From contig CAJUKR010000014.1 in the NCBI GenBank assembly GCA_910587025.1, forward strand, positions 1 through 32,736: a stretch of 32,736 bases of DNA. The letters run 5' to 3'. Each line of letters opens with the position of its first letter. Position 1 is the stretch's first letter. The DNA is from an uncultured Christensenellaceae bacterium (lineage in GTDB: Bacteria > Bacillota > Clostridia > Christensenellales > Pumilibacteraceae). The notes beneath the pieces were generated by a model. It searched no databases, was not told the DNA's origin, and worked only from the letters and a program-made list of their open reading frames with translations. Shown here piece after piece: positions 7,728 to 15,079 of this stretch. The translations under genes and the position numbers were made by a program.

Positions 7728-9080
7728 TCAGTTCTTAAGCGAGTGCAACGGCGCGGGGATTATCCCGCCACGACCGATAAATTCGCTACTGTCCACATCC
7801 GAAACAGGCATAACCGGCGCGGAACCGAGCAGTCCGCCGAAGCTCACTTCGTCGCCCACGTCCATACCGGGAACGGGTATCACGCGCACTGCCGTCGTTT
7901 TGTTGTTGACTACGCCTATGGCGCATTCGTCCGCAATAATCGCCGAAATCGTTTCGGCGGAAGTATTGCCGGGAACGGCTATCATATCCAGACCGACGGA
8001 ACATACCGCGGTCATGGCTTCGAGCTTGGAAAGCGAAAGTTTTCCCGAACGAACGGCAGCGATCATTCCCGCGTCCTCGCTTACGGGGATAAACGCGCCC
8101 GAAAGACCGCCGACCATACCGGAAGCCATAACTCCGCCCTTTTTGACTGCGTCGTTGAGAAGCGCGAGCGCGGCGGTAGTACCGTGTCCGCCCACCGACG
8201 AAAGCCCCATGATCTCGAGAATTTCCGCAACGCTGTCGCCTATCGCCGGCGTCGGCGCAAGCGAAAGATCGACAATACCGAATTTCGCGCCGAGAAGTTC
8301 CGCGGCTTTCGTCCCGACGAGCTGTCCCGCACGCGTGATCTTGAACGCCGTCTTTTTGATGACGTCTGCGACGGTGGTGAGGTCGGCGCCCTTACAGTTT
8401 TTAAGCGCGGCCGCAACTACGCCCGGACCGGACACGCCTACGTTTACGGTAGCCTCGCCTTCGCCGAGTCCGGTAAACGCGCCCGCCATGAACGGGTTGT
8501 CCTCGACCGCGTTTGCGAACACGACGAACTTCGCGCAACCGAGCGCATCGTTATCCTTCGTCCGCTCGGCAAGATCTTTGATTATCCTGCCCATAAGCGC
8601 GACCGCGTCCATATTTATACCGCTTCGCGTGGAAGCCACGTTGACGGACGAACAGATTTTTTTCGTCGTCGAGATCGCCTCGGGGATCGTGAGCAGGAAC
8701 GCTCTTTCGGCATCCGTCATATCCTTATGAACGAGCGCGGAATATCCGCCGAGAAAGTCTATGCCGATTTCGGCCGCCGCCCTGTCGAGCACGCGCGCAA
8801 TACCGACATAATTGCCGCTCGGCGCGCCGACAAGCGACACGGGAGTGACAGACACGCGCTTGTTCACGATCGGGATACCGAGTTCGGAAGAGAGCTTTTC
8901 ACCCACTTCCACGAGTTTGCCCGCTCGGCGCATGACCTTGTCGTACACTTTTTTCTCGACCTTTTTCCCGTCCGCGTCCGCGCAGTCCAAAAGAGAGAGC
9001 GAAAGCGTGATCGTCCTTACGTCGAGATTTTGGTCGTCGACCATTCTTATCGTTTCCAATATATCGCCGGTGTTTATCAT
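7728..9080 (-). CDS. UPF0210/PFL family protein (DUF711)
   Basis: A 450-residue member of the UPF0210 (DUF711, PFL-like) family. Its biochemical role is not settled, and the old pyruvate-formate-lyase-like label should not be read as an activity. Conserved family stretches include ITLSLSLLDCAD near the N-terminus, GGYSALVHKDMT in the first third, NVGVSGPGVV mid-protein, and SVGGHGTTAALALLNDAVKKGG towards the C-terminus. The ATG (9078-9080) lies 5 bp after the ACT-domain gene's stop codon, without a clear ribosome-binding site, so coupled translation is likely. This gene pair (UPF0237 then UPF0210) is widely conserved in Firmicutes, suggesting that the ACT protein regulates or senses a ligand for this one. 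Confidence 0.93.
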   Translation of the reverse strand: MINTGDILETIRMVDDQNLDVRTITLSLSLLDCADADGKKVEKKVYDKVMRRAGKLVEVGEKLSSELGIPIVNKRVSVTPVSLVGAPSGNYVGIARVLDRAAAEIGIDFLGGYSALVHKDMTDAERAFLLTIPEAISTTKKICSSVNVASTRSGINMDAVALMGRIIKDLAERTKDNDALGCAKFVVFANAVEDNPFMAGAFTGLGEGEATVNVGVSGPGVVAAALKNCKGADLTTVADVIKKTAFKITRAGQLVGTKAAELLGAKFGIVDLSLAPTPAIGDSVAEILEIMGLSSVGGHGTTAALALLNDAVKKGGVMASGMVGGLSGAFIPVSEDAGMIAAVRSGKLSLSKLEAMTAVCSVGLDMIAVPGNTSAETISAIIADECAIGVVNNKTTAVRVIPVPGMDVGDEVSFGGLLGSAPVMPVSDVDSSEFIGRGGIIPAPLHSLKN

Positions 9081-9085
9081 AAGTA

Positions 9086-9355
9086 TCAGATCTTGTGCAT
9101 GGAATCGAAAAGATCCTGGTGCTGTATGCGGATATCGACGCCTATACCGTCGCCCGCTTTTTTAAGCTCAGACTGCAGTACGGTGAAATCCACCTTGCAC
9201 GATGCCAGATCGACGAGCATTATCATCGTAAAATAATCCTGCATGAGCGTCTGCGAAATATCGCAGATATTGACGCCGTACTTTTTCATGAGGATCGCGA
9301 TGTCGGCTATTATACCGACCTTGTCTTTTCCGAGTACAGTAACTATTGCTTTCAT
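9086..9355 (-). CDS. ACT domain protein (UPF0237 family)
   Basis: An 89-residue stand-alone ACT domain, a fold that usually binds amino acids and regulates metabolism. The start MKAIVTVLGKDKVGIIADIA has the typical ACT G-x-D-x-x-G-I-I pattern, followed by a second beta-alpha half (TMIMLVDL). The length fits the UPF0237 family. It lies between dnaN (22 bp upstream) and UPF0210 (5 bp downstream), so all three probably share one transcript from the dnaN promoter. The ligand is unknown. Confidence 0.93.
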   Translation of the reverse strand: MKAIVTVLGKDKVGIIADIAILMKKYGVNICDISQTLMQDYFTMIMLVDLASCKVDFTVLQSELKKAGDGIGVDIRIQHQDLFDSMHKI

Positions 9356-9377
9356 AAATCTATCGTTATTCCTTATG

Positions 9378-10478
9378 TCATCCTATACGAACAGGAAGGA
9401 TCAGATACAAGAATTCTTCCTGTCCGCCGGCGGGCTCGACCACGCAAGGGTCGGCGGGGCTGTTGAATTTTACCGTTATGCTGTCCGTGCCGCAGACGCG
9501 GAGAAGTTCGGTAAAATATTTCGCGTTGAACGCGATCACGAGATCGGGTCCGACCGTAATCACGGGCAGTTTTTCGTCGAGATTGCCCATGCCCGACCCG
9601 GACGTTATACGAAGCATACGTTCGGTTATGTCGAAACGTACGGGATTGCTCTTATCGTCGCGGGAAAGAAGCATAGCGCGTTCCAGACTGTCCGAGAACT
9701 GCTCGCACGGCACCGTGACCACCGTTTCGAAAGCGGTACGGATAATGTTGCGGTAAGGCACGAAATCGCCGCTGAGAAGCACCGAAGTCAGAACGGTATG
9801 ACCGAGGTCGATCTTGAGCCAGTTGCGCTGAATGTATACTTTGATTTCGTCGTCTGAATCGTCGAGCATACGCATGATCTCGTTCATGCACCTGCCGGGT
9901 ACGACCGCCTGCATCAGCGCGGTAGGCGCGGAAATAGGCTTGACGCATTTGGCAAGACGGTAGCCGTCAAGCGCAACGGCGGTCACGCCGGATTCCTCTA
10001 TTTCGAGAAGCACGCCTTTGAGTATGGGACGGGCATCGTCCTGGCAGACGGAGAACGCGACTTTCGCGATAAGATCTTTGAGATTTTTCCGTGTGATGCC
10101 GAACGACTGAGCGTCCGTTACCGAAGGAAGGTCGGGATAATCGTCTACGCTTGCGCATGAAAATTCGCTCGAACTGTCGCCGTAACGAAGAGAGAGCTTA
10201 CCCGACGCGAAATCGAGCTCGATACGCTCGCCCGTCAGTTTGCGCGTGAAATCGCCGAACAGCTTTCCGGGAACGAGAATGCTTCCCTCGTCGGAAACGT
10301 CGGCAACGATGCTCGTTTCGATCGTAAGTTCGTTGTCCGTCGCGGTAAGAGTGAGCGTACCCGGCGCCGCGTCGATCTTGATATTCTCGAGAACGGGGTT
10401 GGTCGTACGCGTACCGACCGCTTTGATCGCTTTGCCGACCGCTTCGGCGAGATCGTTTCCGTCACATATTGCTTTCAT
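9378..10478 (-). CDS. dnaN: DNA polymerase III beta subunit (sliding clamp)
   Basis: The clamp encircles DNA and tethers polymerase III and many repair proteins. The 366-residue product has the three-fold repeated clamp architecture. It starts MKAICDGNDLAEAVGKAIKAV and ends with the diagnostic LYLILPVRIG, the C-terminal tail near the protein-binding pocket. Length is normal. The start ATG (10476-10478) has AAGGGAG about 7 bases upstream, and a good promoter lies at 10538-10566. It is not next to dnaA or recF, its classic partners; here it leads the ACT-UPF0210 unit. I cannot tell whether another dnaN copy exists elsewhere. Confidence 0.97.
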   Translation of the reverse strand: MKAICDGNDLAEAVGKAIKAVGTRTTNPVLENIKIDAAPGTLTLTATDNELTIETSIVADVSDEGSILVPGKLFGDFTRKLTGERIELDFASGKLSLRYGDSSSEFSCASVDDYPDLPSVTDAQSFGITRKNLKDLIAKVAFSVCQDDARPILKGVLLEIEESGVTAVALDGYRLAKCVKPISAPTALMQAVVPGRCMNEIMRMLDDSDDEIKVYIQRNWLKIDLGHTVLTSVLLSGDFVPYRNIIRTAFETVVTVPCEQFSDSLERAMLLSRDDKSNPVRFDITERMLRITSGSGMGNLDEKLPVITVGPDLVIAFNAKYFTELLRVCGTDSITVKFNSPADPCVVEPAGGQEEFLYLILPVRIG

Positions 10479-10537
10479 GTTTCTGCTCCCTTTTATTGTT
10501 TTTGTCTTCTGTTTCAGACTTTCGTATATTTACATCT

Positions 10538-10566
10538 ATTATAATACAAAACGCGGACGAAATCAA
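10538..10566 (-). promoter_or_regulatory. Promoter for dnaN-ACT-UPF0210
   Basis: TTGATT (10561-10566) and TATAAT (10538-10543) with a 17-bp spacer on the minus strand. The predicted start is near 10531, giving a leader of about 50 nt that contains the AAGGGAG ribosome-binding site of dnaN. Confidence 0.8.
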
Positions 10567-10635
10567 CTGCAAGACAATCATTTTTTACCTGCGTCCGAAT
10601 TTTATTTTCCGTTATTCCCCATATATCGCGCGAGC

Positions 10636-10676
10636 CTTAAGAAAAGCGGCGGAGCGCAATGACCTCCCGCCGCTTT
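10636..10676 (-). terminator. Terminator of the sel1-MATE-MGMT unit
   Basis: A GC-rich stem (10643-10654 pairing with 10664-10676; core GCGGCGG/CCGCCGC, one bulged base) ending in CGCTTTTCTT on the minus strand. It lies 5 bp past the MGMT-like gene's stop. Confidence 0.8.
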
Positions 10677-10681
10677 CTACG

Positions 10682-10996
10682 TCATATATTTATTCCGCAC
10701 TCGCGCATATCCGCCTTACCGTCGGGTTTGAATCTCACGCCTTCGCTTTCGAGCAACGAGCGTTGCGCGCCCTCTCCGCCGAACGCAAACGACGGCGCAA
10801 GCCTGCCGTCCGAAAACACGACGCGGTGACACGGGATCGTACCAGGATCGGGATTGACGTGAAGATAGCGCCCGACCGCGCGGGCATTACCCGGAAATCC
10901 GGCCGCTCTTGCGACAGCTCCGTAAGACATTACCCGACCTTTCGGAATGCGTCTTACAATTTCGTAAACCGCCTGCGGCGTGATCTTCTCCGTCAT
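10682..10996 (-). CDS. MGMT-family DNA alkyltransferase, single-domain
   Basis: A 104-residue protein equal to the DNA-binding/catalytic C-terminal domain of O6-methylguanine-DNA methyltransferases, without the N-terminal domain of full Ogt. It has the active-site motif PCHRV with C56, and the helix-turn-helix region PKGRVMSYGAVARAAG (19-34) with NARAVGRYL. Alkyltransferase-like (ATL) proteins carry Trp at this Cys; because Cys is present, direct alkyl transfer is plausible but unproven. The open frame runs much further upstream, but that part lies inside the MATE gene. ATG 10994-10996 is chosen because it overlaps the MATE stop as ATGA, indicating translational coupling. A terminator follows immediately. 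Confidence 0.9.
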   Translation of the reverse strand: MTEKITPQAVYEIVRRIPKGRVMSYGAVARAAGFPGNARAVGRYLHVNPDPGTIPCHRVVFSDGRLAPSFAFGGEGAQRSLLESEGVRFKPDGKADMRECGINI

Positions 10997-12438
10997 TCCG
11001 ACTCCGTAAGAGCGGCGAATTGTCGGCGCTCGGCGAATTTTTTGTTTATCGTCCTGAAGAGCAGAGGGAAAAACACGAGAATGGGTATCGCTTCCGCCAC
11101 CGGATACGCAATCCATATCATATATGCGCCGAAACGACCGAATATCGCCGCGAACGGCACGATTATTCCGAGCTGACGCGTCATCGACATAATGAGCGAA
11201 CGAACTCCGCACTGAAGAGACTGATAAGCGTTTATGGTCGTGATGCCGAGAGCGGCTATGGGGAAACAGATGGCGATTATGCGAAGCGCCACCGCGCCCT
11301 CGACGAGCGTATCGGTATTTGCGCTGAACAGTCCGAGCATCGCGCCGGGCGCGGCTTCGAAAAGTATCACGCCGATAAGCATAAACCCGAGCGAAATCAG
11401 TATCATATATTTCACGCACTCGAGATATCGTTTTTTATTTCCCGCGCCGTAGTTGTATCCGAGTATGGGAAGCGCGCCCTGCATAAGCCCGAACGTCGGC
11501 ATGAATATAAGCGAATTCAGTTTGAAATACAATCCGAGCACCTGTTGCGGCGTATTTCCCATACCGTACGCTTTCATGATAAGCATGATACAGATATACG
11601 TAACCGCTCCGATCGCGTTGGTTATAAGCGCGGGAAGTCCGACGTTTATTATCTCGAGCATGGCTTTGCCGTTGAATCTGAAACCTTTCGGAAGTATGCT
11701 TACGTCCTGTTTCTTCGCTACGAACATCACGAGAATAAACGTCATCGAGCAAAACTGCGATATGACGGTCGCGACCGCCGCGCCCGCAACGCCCATGCCG
11801 CCCGCAAAGATCAGAATGGGATCGAGCGCAATATTTACGCACGCGCCCATAGCCTGCGAAATCATGGGCACACGCATATTCCCCGTGGACTGGAGCATAC
11901 GACTGCATGTGATCTCGATCGTACACGCAAACGAAAGCGATGCGACGATCGTAAGATAAGTCGTTCCGTACTCGATAACTTTGCCGCTGTCGCCGCTCAC
12001 GTCCGCAAGCGCGGTAATGAACGCGCCCGACGTAGTCAGTCCGACGACAGCGAGTATGACAGACGAAACGACGGCAAGCAGTATGGCGTGCTGAGCCGTC
12101 TGCGTCGCGCCTTCACGGTCGCCCATACCGAGTTTTTTAGATATACACGCATTTGCGCCCACGCCCAAACCTATACCGATAGATACGATTATAAGTTGCA
12201 TGGGGAATGCGACTGACAGCGCCTGCACCGCGCTGTTATATTCGGAATCGCCGAGCCCGCTGTAATACATTCCGACGAATACGGTATCCATGACGTTGTA
12301 AAGCGCCTGTACCAACATCGAAACGATGGCGGGAAGCGACATCGTTATAAGCAGTTTGCCTATCGGCGTACTGCGCATTTTATCGCTGTTGAGCTTTTTG
12401 CCCGAAGGCATGTTATTCGTTTTGTTCTCCGTTTCCAT
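10993..12438 (-). CDS. MATE family efflux transporter
   Basis: A multidrug/toxin antiporter of the inner membrane, about 481 residues and 12 predicted membrane helices. It has the typical N-terminal TPIGKLLITMSLPAIVSMLVQALYN and MDTVFVG, and the repeated MATE half with FKLNSLIFMPTFGLMQGALPILGYNYGA in the second half. Sequence alone does not reveal substrate or coupling ion. The chosen start ATG 12436-12438 (METENK) has a close GGAAG site and overlaps the sel1 gene by 26 bp. An alternative is ATG 12409-12411 (MPSGKK), one base after the sel1 stop. The 3' end overlaps the MGMT-like gene by 4 bp. Confidence 0.93.
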   Translation of the reverse strand: METENKTNNMPSGKKLNSDKMRSTPIGKLLITMSLPAIVSMLVQALYNVMDTVFVGMYYSGLGDSEYNSAVQALSVAFPMQLIIVSIGIGLGVGANACISKKLGMGDREGATQTAQHAILLAVVSSVILAVVGLTTSGAFITALADVSGDSGKVIEYGTTYLTIVASLSFACTIEITCSRMLQSTGNMRVPMISQAMGACVNIALDPILIFAGGMGVAGAAVATVISQFCSMTFILVMFVAKKQDVSILPKGFRFNGKAMLEIINVGLPALITNAIGAVTYICIMLIMKAYGMGNTPQQVLGLYFKLNSLIFMPTFGLMQGALPILGYNYGAGNKKRYLECVKYMILISLGFMLIGVILFEAAPGAMLGLFSANTDTLVEGAVALRIIAICFPIAALGITTINAYQSLQCGVRSLIMSMTRQLGIIVPFAAIFGRFGAYMIWIAYPVAEAIPILVFFPLLFRTINKKFAERRQFAALTESE

Positions 12439-13204
12439 TTTCTTCCGTGCTCTCTTCCTGCGCGGCCGATATATCGTCCACAAACAGCTCGCGCTTCAGC
12501 CCTACTTCTTCGGGCTTTGCTCCCGTGAGTTCGCAATATTTTTTCTTCCAGAACTCGGCTTTCGCCCTATCCGCGTCTATACCGATACCGAACTCATATA
12601 TCTGGCTCATGGCGTCCACGGCGCGCGCGTGATCTTTAAGCGCGGCGCGGTATATCCAGTTCCGACCCGCTTCGTGGTCGATTTCCACGCCGTAACCGTT
12701 CACGAAACATACTCCGTACTGATATTCGCCCTCCGCGATGCCCTGCTCCGCGGCGGGTTTCCACCAATTCGCCGCGTCGTCGAGCATGGCGCGCGCCTGC
12801 GGAGTTTCGGACAGACGAAGATATTTCGACGCTTTGACGTAATTCTTCTTCACTCCGCGACCGACGGCATACATCGCGCCGAGCTCGAACATCGCGTTCC
12901 TGTCGCCTTTGTCCGCGGCGATCTTGAAAAGTTCCGCCGCGCGCTCCTGATTCTCCTCGCCGCCCAATCCCGCGATCATCATTTGCGCAAGCTCGTAACA
13001 ACATTCGGCGTGTTCCGACTCCGCGCCCGCTTCGAACCATTCGCGGGCAAGCTCGTAACTCTTTTTCACGCCTTTGCCCATATATAACCTGCGGGCAAGC
13101 TCGCACGCCGCGTCGGCGTTGCCGCCGCGAGCCTCGGACACAAGATCATCGGGCTTCATGAGCTTATATTTGTTGATCATTTGCATGAGCGGAGATTTAG
13201 GCAT
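12413..13204 (-). CDS. Sel1/TPR-like repeat protein
   Basis: A 263-residue soluble protein made mainly of Sel1-like helical repeats, which serve as protein-interaction scaffolds. About five units can be seen, for example GNADAACELARRLYMGKGVKKSYELA (near residue 28), a second starting HAECCYELAQ, a third AMFELGAMYAVGRGVKKNY, a fourth EYQYGVCFVNGYGVEID, and a fifth AMSQIYEFGIGI. The last 40 residues are acidic and rich in Glu/Asn. No signal peptide or membrane segment is seen. The start ATG has AGAGGTG about 7 bases upstream. It heads a unit with MATE and MGMT genes; no partner can be named. Confidence 0.88.
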   Translation of the reverse strand: MPKSPLMQMINKYKLMKPDDLVSEARGGNADAACELARRLYMGKGVKKSYELAREWFEAGAESEHAECCYELAQMMIAGLGGEENQERAAELFKIAADKGDRNAMFELGAMYAVGRGVKKNYVKASKYLRLSETPQARAMLDDAANWWKPAAEQGIAEGEYQYGVCFVNGYGVEIDHEAGRNWIYRAALKDHARAVDAMSQIYEFGIGIDADRAKAEFWKKKYCELTGAKPEEVGLKRELFVDDISAAQEESTEENGNGEQNE

Positions 13205-13234
13205 AATTCACCTCTGTAATATTTTGTCGTTTTC

Positions 13235-13270
13235 CGAAAAGAAAGAAGGGACGATCTCGAATCGCCCCTT
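13235..13270 (-). terminator. Terminator of the ferredoxin-lipoprotein unit
   Basis: Stem 13246-13255 (AAGGGACGAT) pairs with 13261-13270 (ATCGCCCCTT), 9 of 10 positions Watson-Crick plus one mismatch, with a 5-nt loop. On the minus strand it is followed by CTTTCTTTTC. It lies 23 bp past the small lipoprotein gene. Confidence 0.75.
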
Positions 13271-13293
13271 AACGGAATCATTCAAGTTCGGTC

Positions 13294-13701
13294 TTAAGCC
13301 AGAACGTCGTCGACGCCGCCGGCCGTACCGAAGATAACGATATTCCCCACAAGTCTATGCGCAAGACGCGACGCAAGATCGGGATTGTTCTTTTCGAATT
13401 CCGTTACGGCGTATTCCGTAAACGTGCCGTAATAATACTCGATAGCCGCGTCTTCGGTATTGAAATAATACAGTCTGACGTATTCCTCGTTCACACCGCT
13501 TCCCTTGCGCGCGTCGACGATCGTCGTGCCACCGGGGATATTGGCGTTGGATTCGAGAGTATTCACGGTATAGCCGTTATCCTCGAGCTTGGCAACGTTG
13601 ACGGAAAAATCAGCATCGACGCAACCGAAAAGAAACGTCACGGCAAAGACCGCCGTAAGCGCAAGTAAAATGATGGGTAATGTTTTGATTGCTCTTTTCA
13701 T
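13294..13701 (-). CDS. Small predicted lipoprotein, function unknown
   Basis: I do not recognise a family. The 135-residue product has a basic N-terminus (MKRAIK), a hydrophobic segment and a lipobox LFGC with C27 as the predicted lipidated cysteine, so the mature protein should be anchored on the outer face of the membrane. The mature part is about 108 residues, mixed alpha/beta, without cysteines. The frame extends 7 codons further upstream (ATG 13720-13722), but that start lies inside the second ferredoxin gene and would put charged residues before the signal. ATG 13699-13701 is preferred, although it has no clear ribosome-binding site and begins 7 bp after the ferredoxin stop, suggesting translational coupling. 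Confidence 0.82.
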   Translation of the reverse strand: MKRAIKTLPIILLALTAVFAVTFLFGCVDADFSVNVAKLEDNGYTVNTLESNANIPGGTTIVDARKGSGVNEEYVRLYYFNTEDAAIEYYYGTFTEYAVTEFEKNNPDLASRLAHRLVGNIVIFGTAGGVDDVLA

Positions 13702-13708
13702 TATGTAT

Positions 13709-13891
13709 TCAATCGTCGTCATCGTCGCCGATTATCGCACCGACAGGGCAAGCCGACTGGCAAGCTCCGCAATCGATACACTCGTCGGCGGCGATATCGA
13801 AATGCTCCGAGCCTCGGCTGATAGCGCCGACGGGGCAATTCGGTTCGCACGTGCCGCATGATACGCAAGCATCGCTTATTTCTCTCGGCAT
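13709..13891 (-). CDS. 2[4Fe-4S] ferredoxin, second tandem copy
   Basis: A 60-residue clostridial-type ferredoxin that carries electrons in the cytoplasm. Eight cysteines in two CxxCxxCxxxCP motifs (C9, C12, C15, C19 and C38, C41, C44, C48) each bind part of a [4Fe-4S] cluster. It is clearly a duplicate of the copy upstream: cysteine positions are identical and most residues around them match. It differs by a tail of five aspartates (DDDDD) that the other lacks. The start ATG (13889-13891) comes 3 bp after the first ferredoxin's stop; the small lipoprotein gene follows. Confidence 0.95.
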   Translation of the reverse strand: MPREISDACVSCGTCEPNCPVGAISRGSEHFDIAADECIDCGACQSACPVGAIIGDDDDD

Positions 13892-13894
13892 AAT

Positions 13895-14065
13895 TTATGC
13901 CTCGCTGATAGCGCCGACGGGGCATGCGGCTTCGCAAGCGCCGCAATCAACGCAGGTATCCGCGTTTACTTCGAAATGTACCGCACCCATTGCGATCGCG
14001 CTTACGGGGCACTCGCCCTCGCAGGTACCGCATGCAACGCACTCGTCCGAAATCACTCTTGCCAT
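13895..14065 (-). CDS. 2[4Fe-4S] ferredoxin, first tandem copy
   Basis: A 56-residue clostridial-type ferredoxin, too short for many gene finders. It begins MARVISDECVACGTCEGECP and ends CPVGAISEA. Two complete CxxCxxCxxxCP motifs sit at C9, C12, C15, C19 and C38, C41, C44, C48. The ATG (14063-14065) has a strong AGGAGGAAG site about 6 bases upstream, and a near-consensus promoter is at 14104-14132, so high expression is likely. It is followed directly by its paralogue. Such ferredoxins serve oxidoreductases of anaerobes (for example pyruvate:ferredoxin oxidoreductase or hydrogenases), but no partner enzyme is in the window. Confidence 0.95.
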   Translation of the reverse strand: MARVISDECVACGTCEGECPVSAIAMGAVHFEVNADTCVDCGACEAACPVGAISEA

Positions 14066-14103
14066 GGTATCTTCCTCCTGTATTTTATCTGTAATCGTCG
14101 ATA

Positions 14104-14132
14104 ATTATATCACGCCCGCCGCGTTTTGTCTA
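14104..14132 (-). promoter_or_regulatory. Strong promoter for the tandem ferredoxin unit
   Basis: TAGACA (14127-14132) and TATAAT (14104-14109) with a 17-bp spacer, plus an extended -10 TG one base before TATAAT. The predicted start is near 14097, giving a leader of about 30 nt that holds the AGGAGG site. Confidence 0.85.
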
Positions 14133-14188
14133 CCGTTTTGACGGCGGTTTTGCGGCGCAAGCGTAATTTTCCGATCCCGACCGCTTTT

Positions 14189-15079
14189 TCAATCCTCGAT
14201 TTCGCCCAACTCGGCGACTTCCGCGGAGCTGACAGTCAGATCGTCTGCCGCGCTCGCCCCGTCCAGCCGCACGATCGACTCGAGCGGATATTCGTGGGTT
14301 TCGAACGTTCCCGACGCATTTTCCGTCTTAACGCCGACCGTAAGTTTGATCTGATTTATGGAAACGACGTTGCCCGAAAGTTCGCCGTCGTCGGTGCGCA
14401 CTCTTACGAAAGAGCCGACTTTCGGCATTCTCTTGTTCGTTTCGGCATAGTACGCGTTTTCATACGAAAGACAGCACATCAACCGACCGCACATGCCCGA
14501 GATTTTTCCGGGGTTAAGCGAAAGGTTCTGATTTTTCGCCATTTTGATATTCACTTTCGCAAAATCGCAGCCCGAAGCGCAACAGCACGCTCTGCCGCAC
14601 GGTCCGAGCCCGCCGAGCATACGGCATTCGTCCCGCGTGCCGATCTGACGAAGCTCTATACGCGTACGGAACGTCGATGCGAGATCTTTGACAAGCTCTC
14701 GGAAATCGACGCGGGTGTCAGCGGTAAAGTAAAGTACGAGCTTTGCGCCGTCTATCGTATACTGCGCGTCCACCAGCTTCATTTTCAGCTTGCGCGCCGC
14801 GATCTTTTCGGCGGCGAGCTTTATGGTCTCGGGACGCTTTGCTTCGTACTCCGCCTGTTTTGCGAGATCCTGTTCGCTTGCGATACGCAAAACTTTTTTG
14901 AGCGGCGAAACGATCTTCGATTCGTCCACTTCCGTGGGAAGCGTTTTTACTCTGCCCATTTCCACACCGCGAGCCGTTTCCACTATTACTCTGTCATCCG
15001 TCTTGTACTGAAGATCGCCCGCGGCGAACCAATACACTTTGGGCGTGTTGTCGAATTTTATTCCTACTACCGTCGGCAT
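14189..15079 (-). CDS. ricT: PSP1-domain protein RicT (YaaT)
   Basis: RicT is part of the RicA-RicF-RicT (Y-complex) that in Bacillus promotes RNase Y-dependent mRNA maturation and phosphorelay/sporulation functions, and binds [4Fe-4S] clusters. The 296-residue product has the PSP1 core (about 1-230) with the conserved cysteine-rich region LGPCGRACCCASGC (about 157-170) and MCGRLMCCLSYE (about 194-205), which supply cluster ligands. The C-terminal 60 residues are variable and acidic. It overlaps holB by 13 bp, as expected for the conserved holB-yaaT pair. No terminator was found before the ferredoxin promoter 57 bp downstream. Confidence 0.95.
   Translation of the reverse strand: MPTVVGIKFDNTPKVYWFAAGDLQYKTDDRVIVETARGVEMGRVKTLPTEVDESKIVSPLKKVLRIASEQDLAKQAEYEAKRPETIKLAAEKIAARKLKMKLVDAQYTIDGAKLVLYFTADTRVDFRELVKDLASTFRTRIELRQIGTRDECRMLGGLGPCGRACCCASGCDFAKVNIKMAKNQNLSLNPGKISGMCGRLMCCLSYENAYYAETNKRMPKVGSFVRVRTDDGELSGNVVSINQIKLTVGVKTENASGTFETHEYPLESIVRLDGASAADDLTVSSAEVAELGEIED

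Noticed and set aside
14110..14188. Possible terminator after ricT (CGCCGC/GCGGCG)
   Set aside because: The arms are short and far apart, and no T run follows; the sequence instead leads into the ferredoxin promoter.
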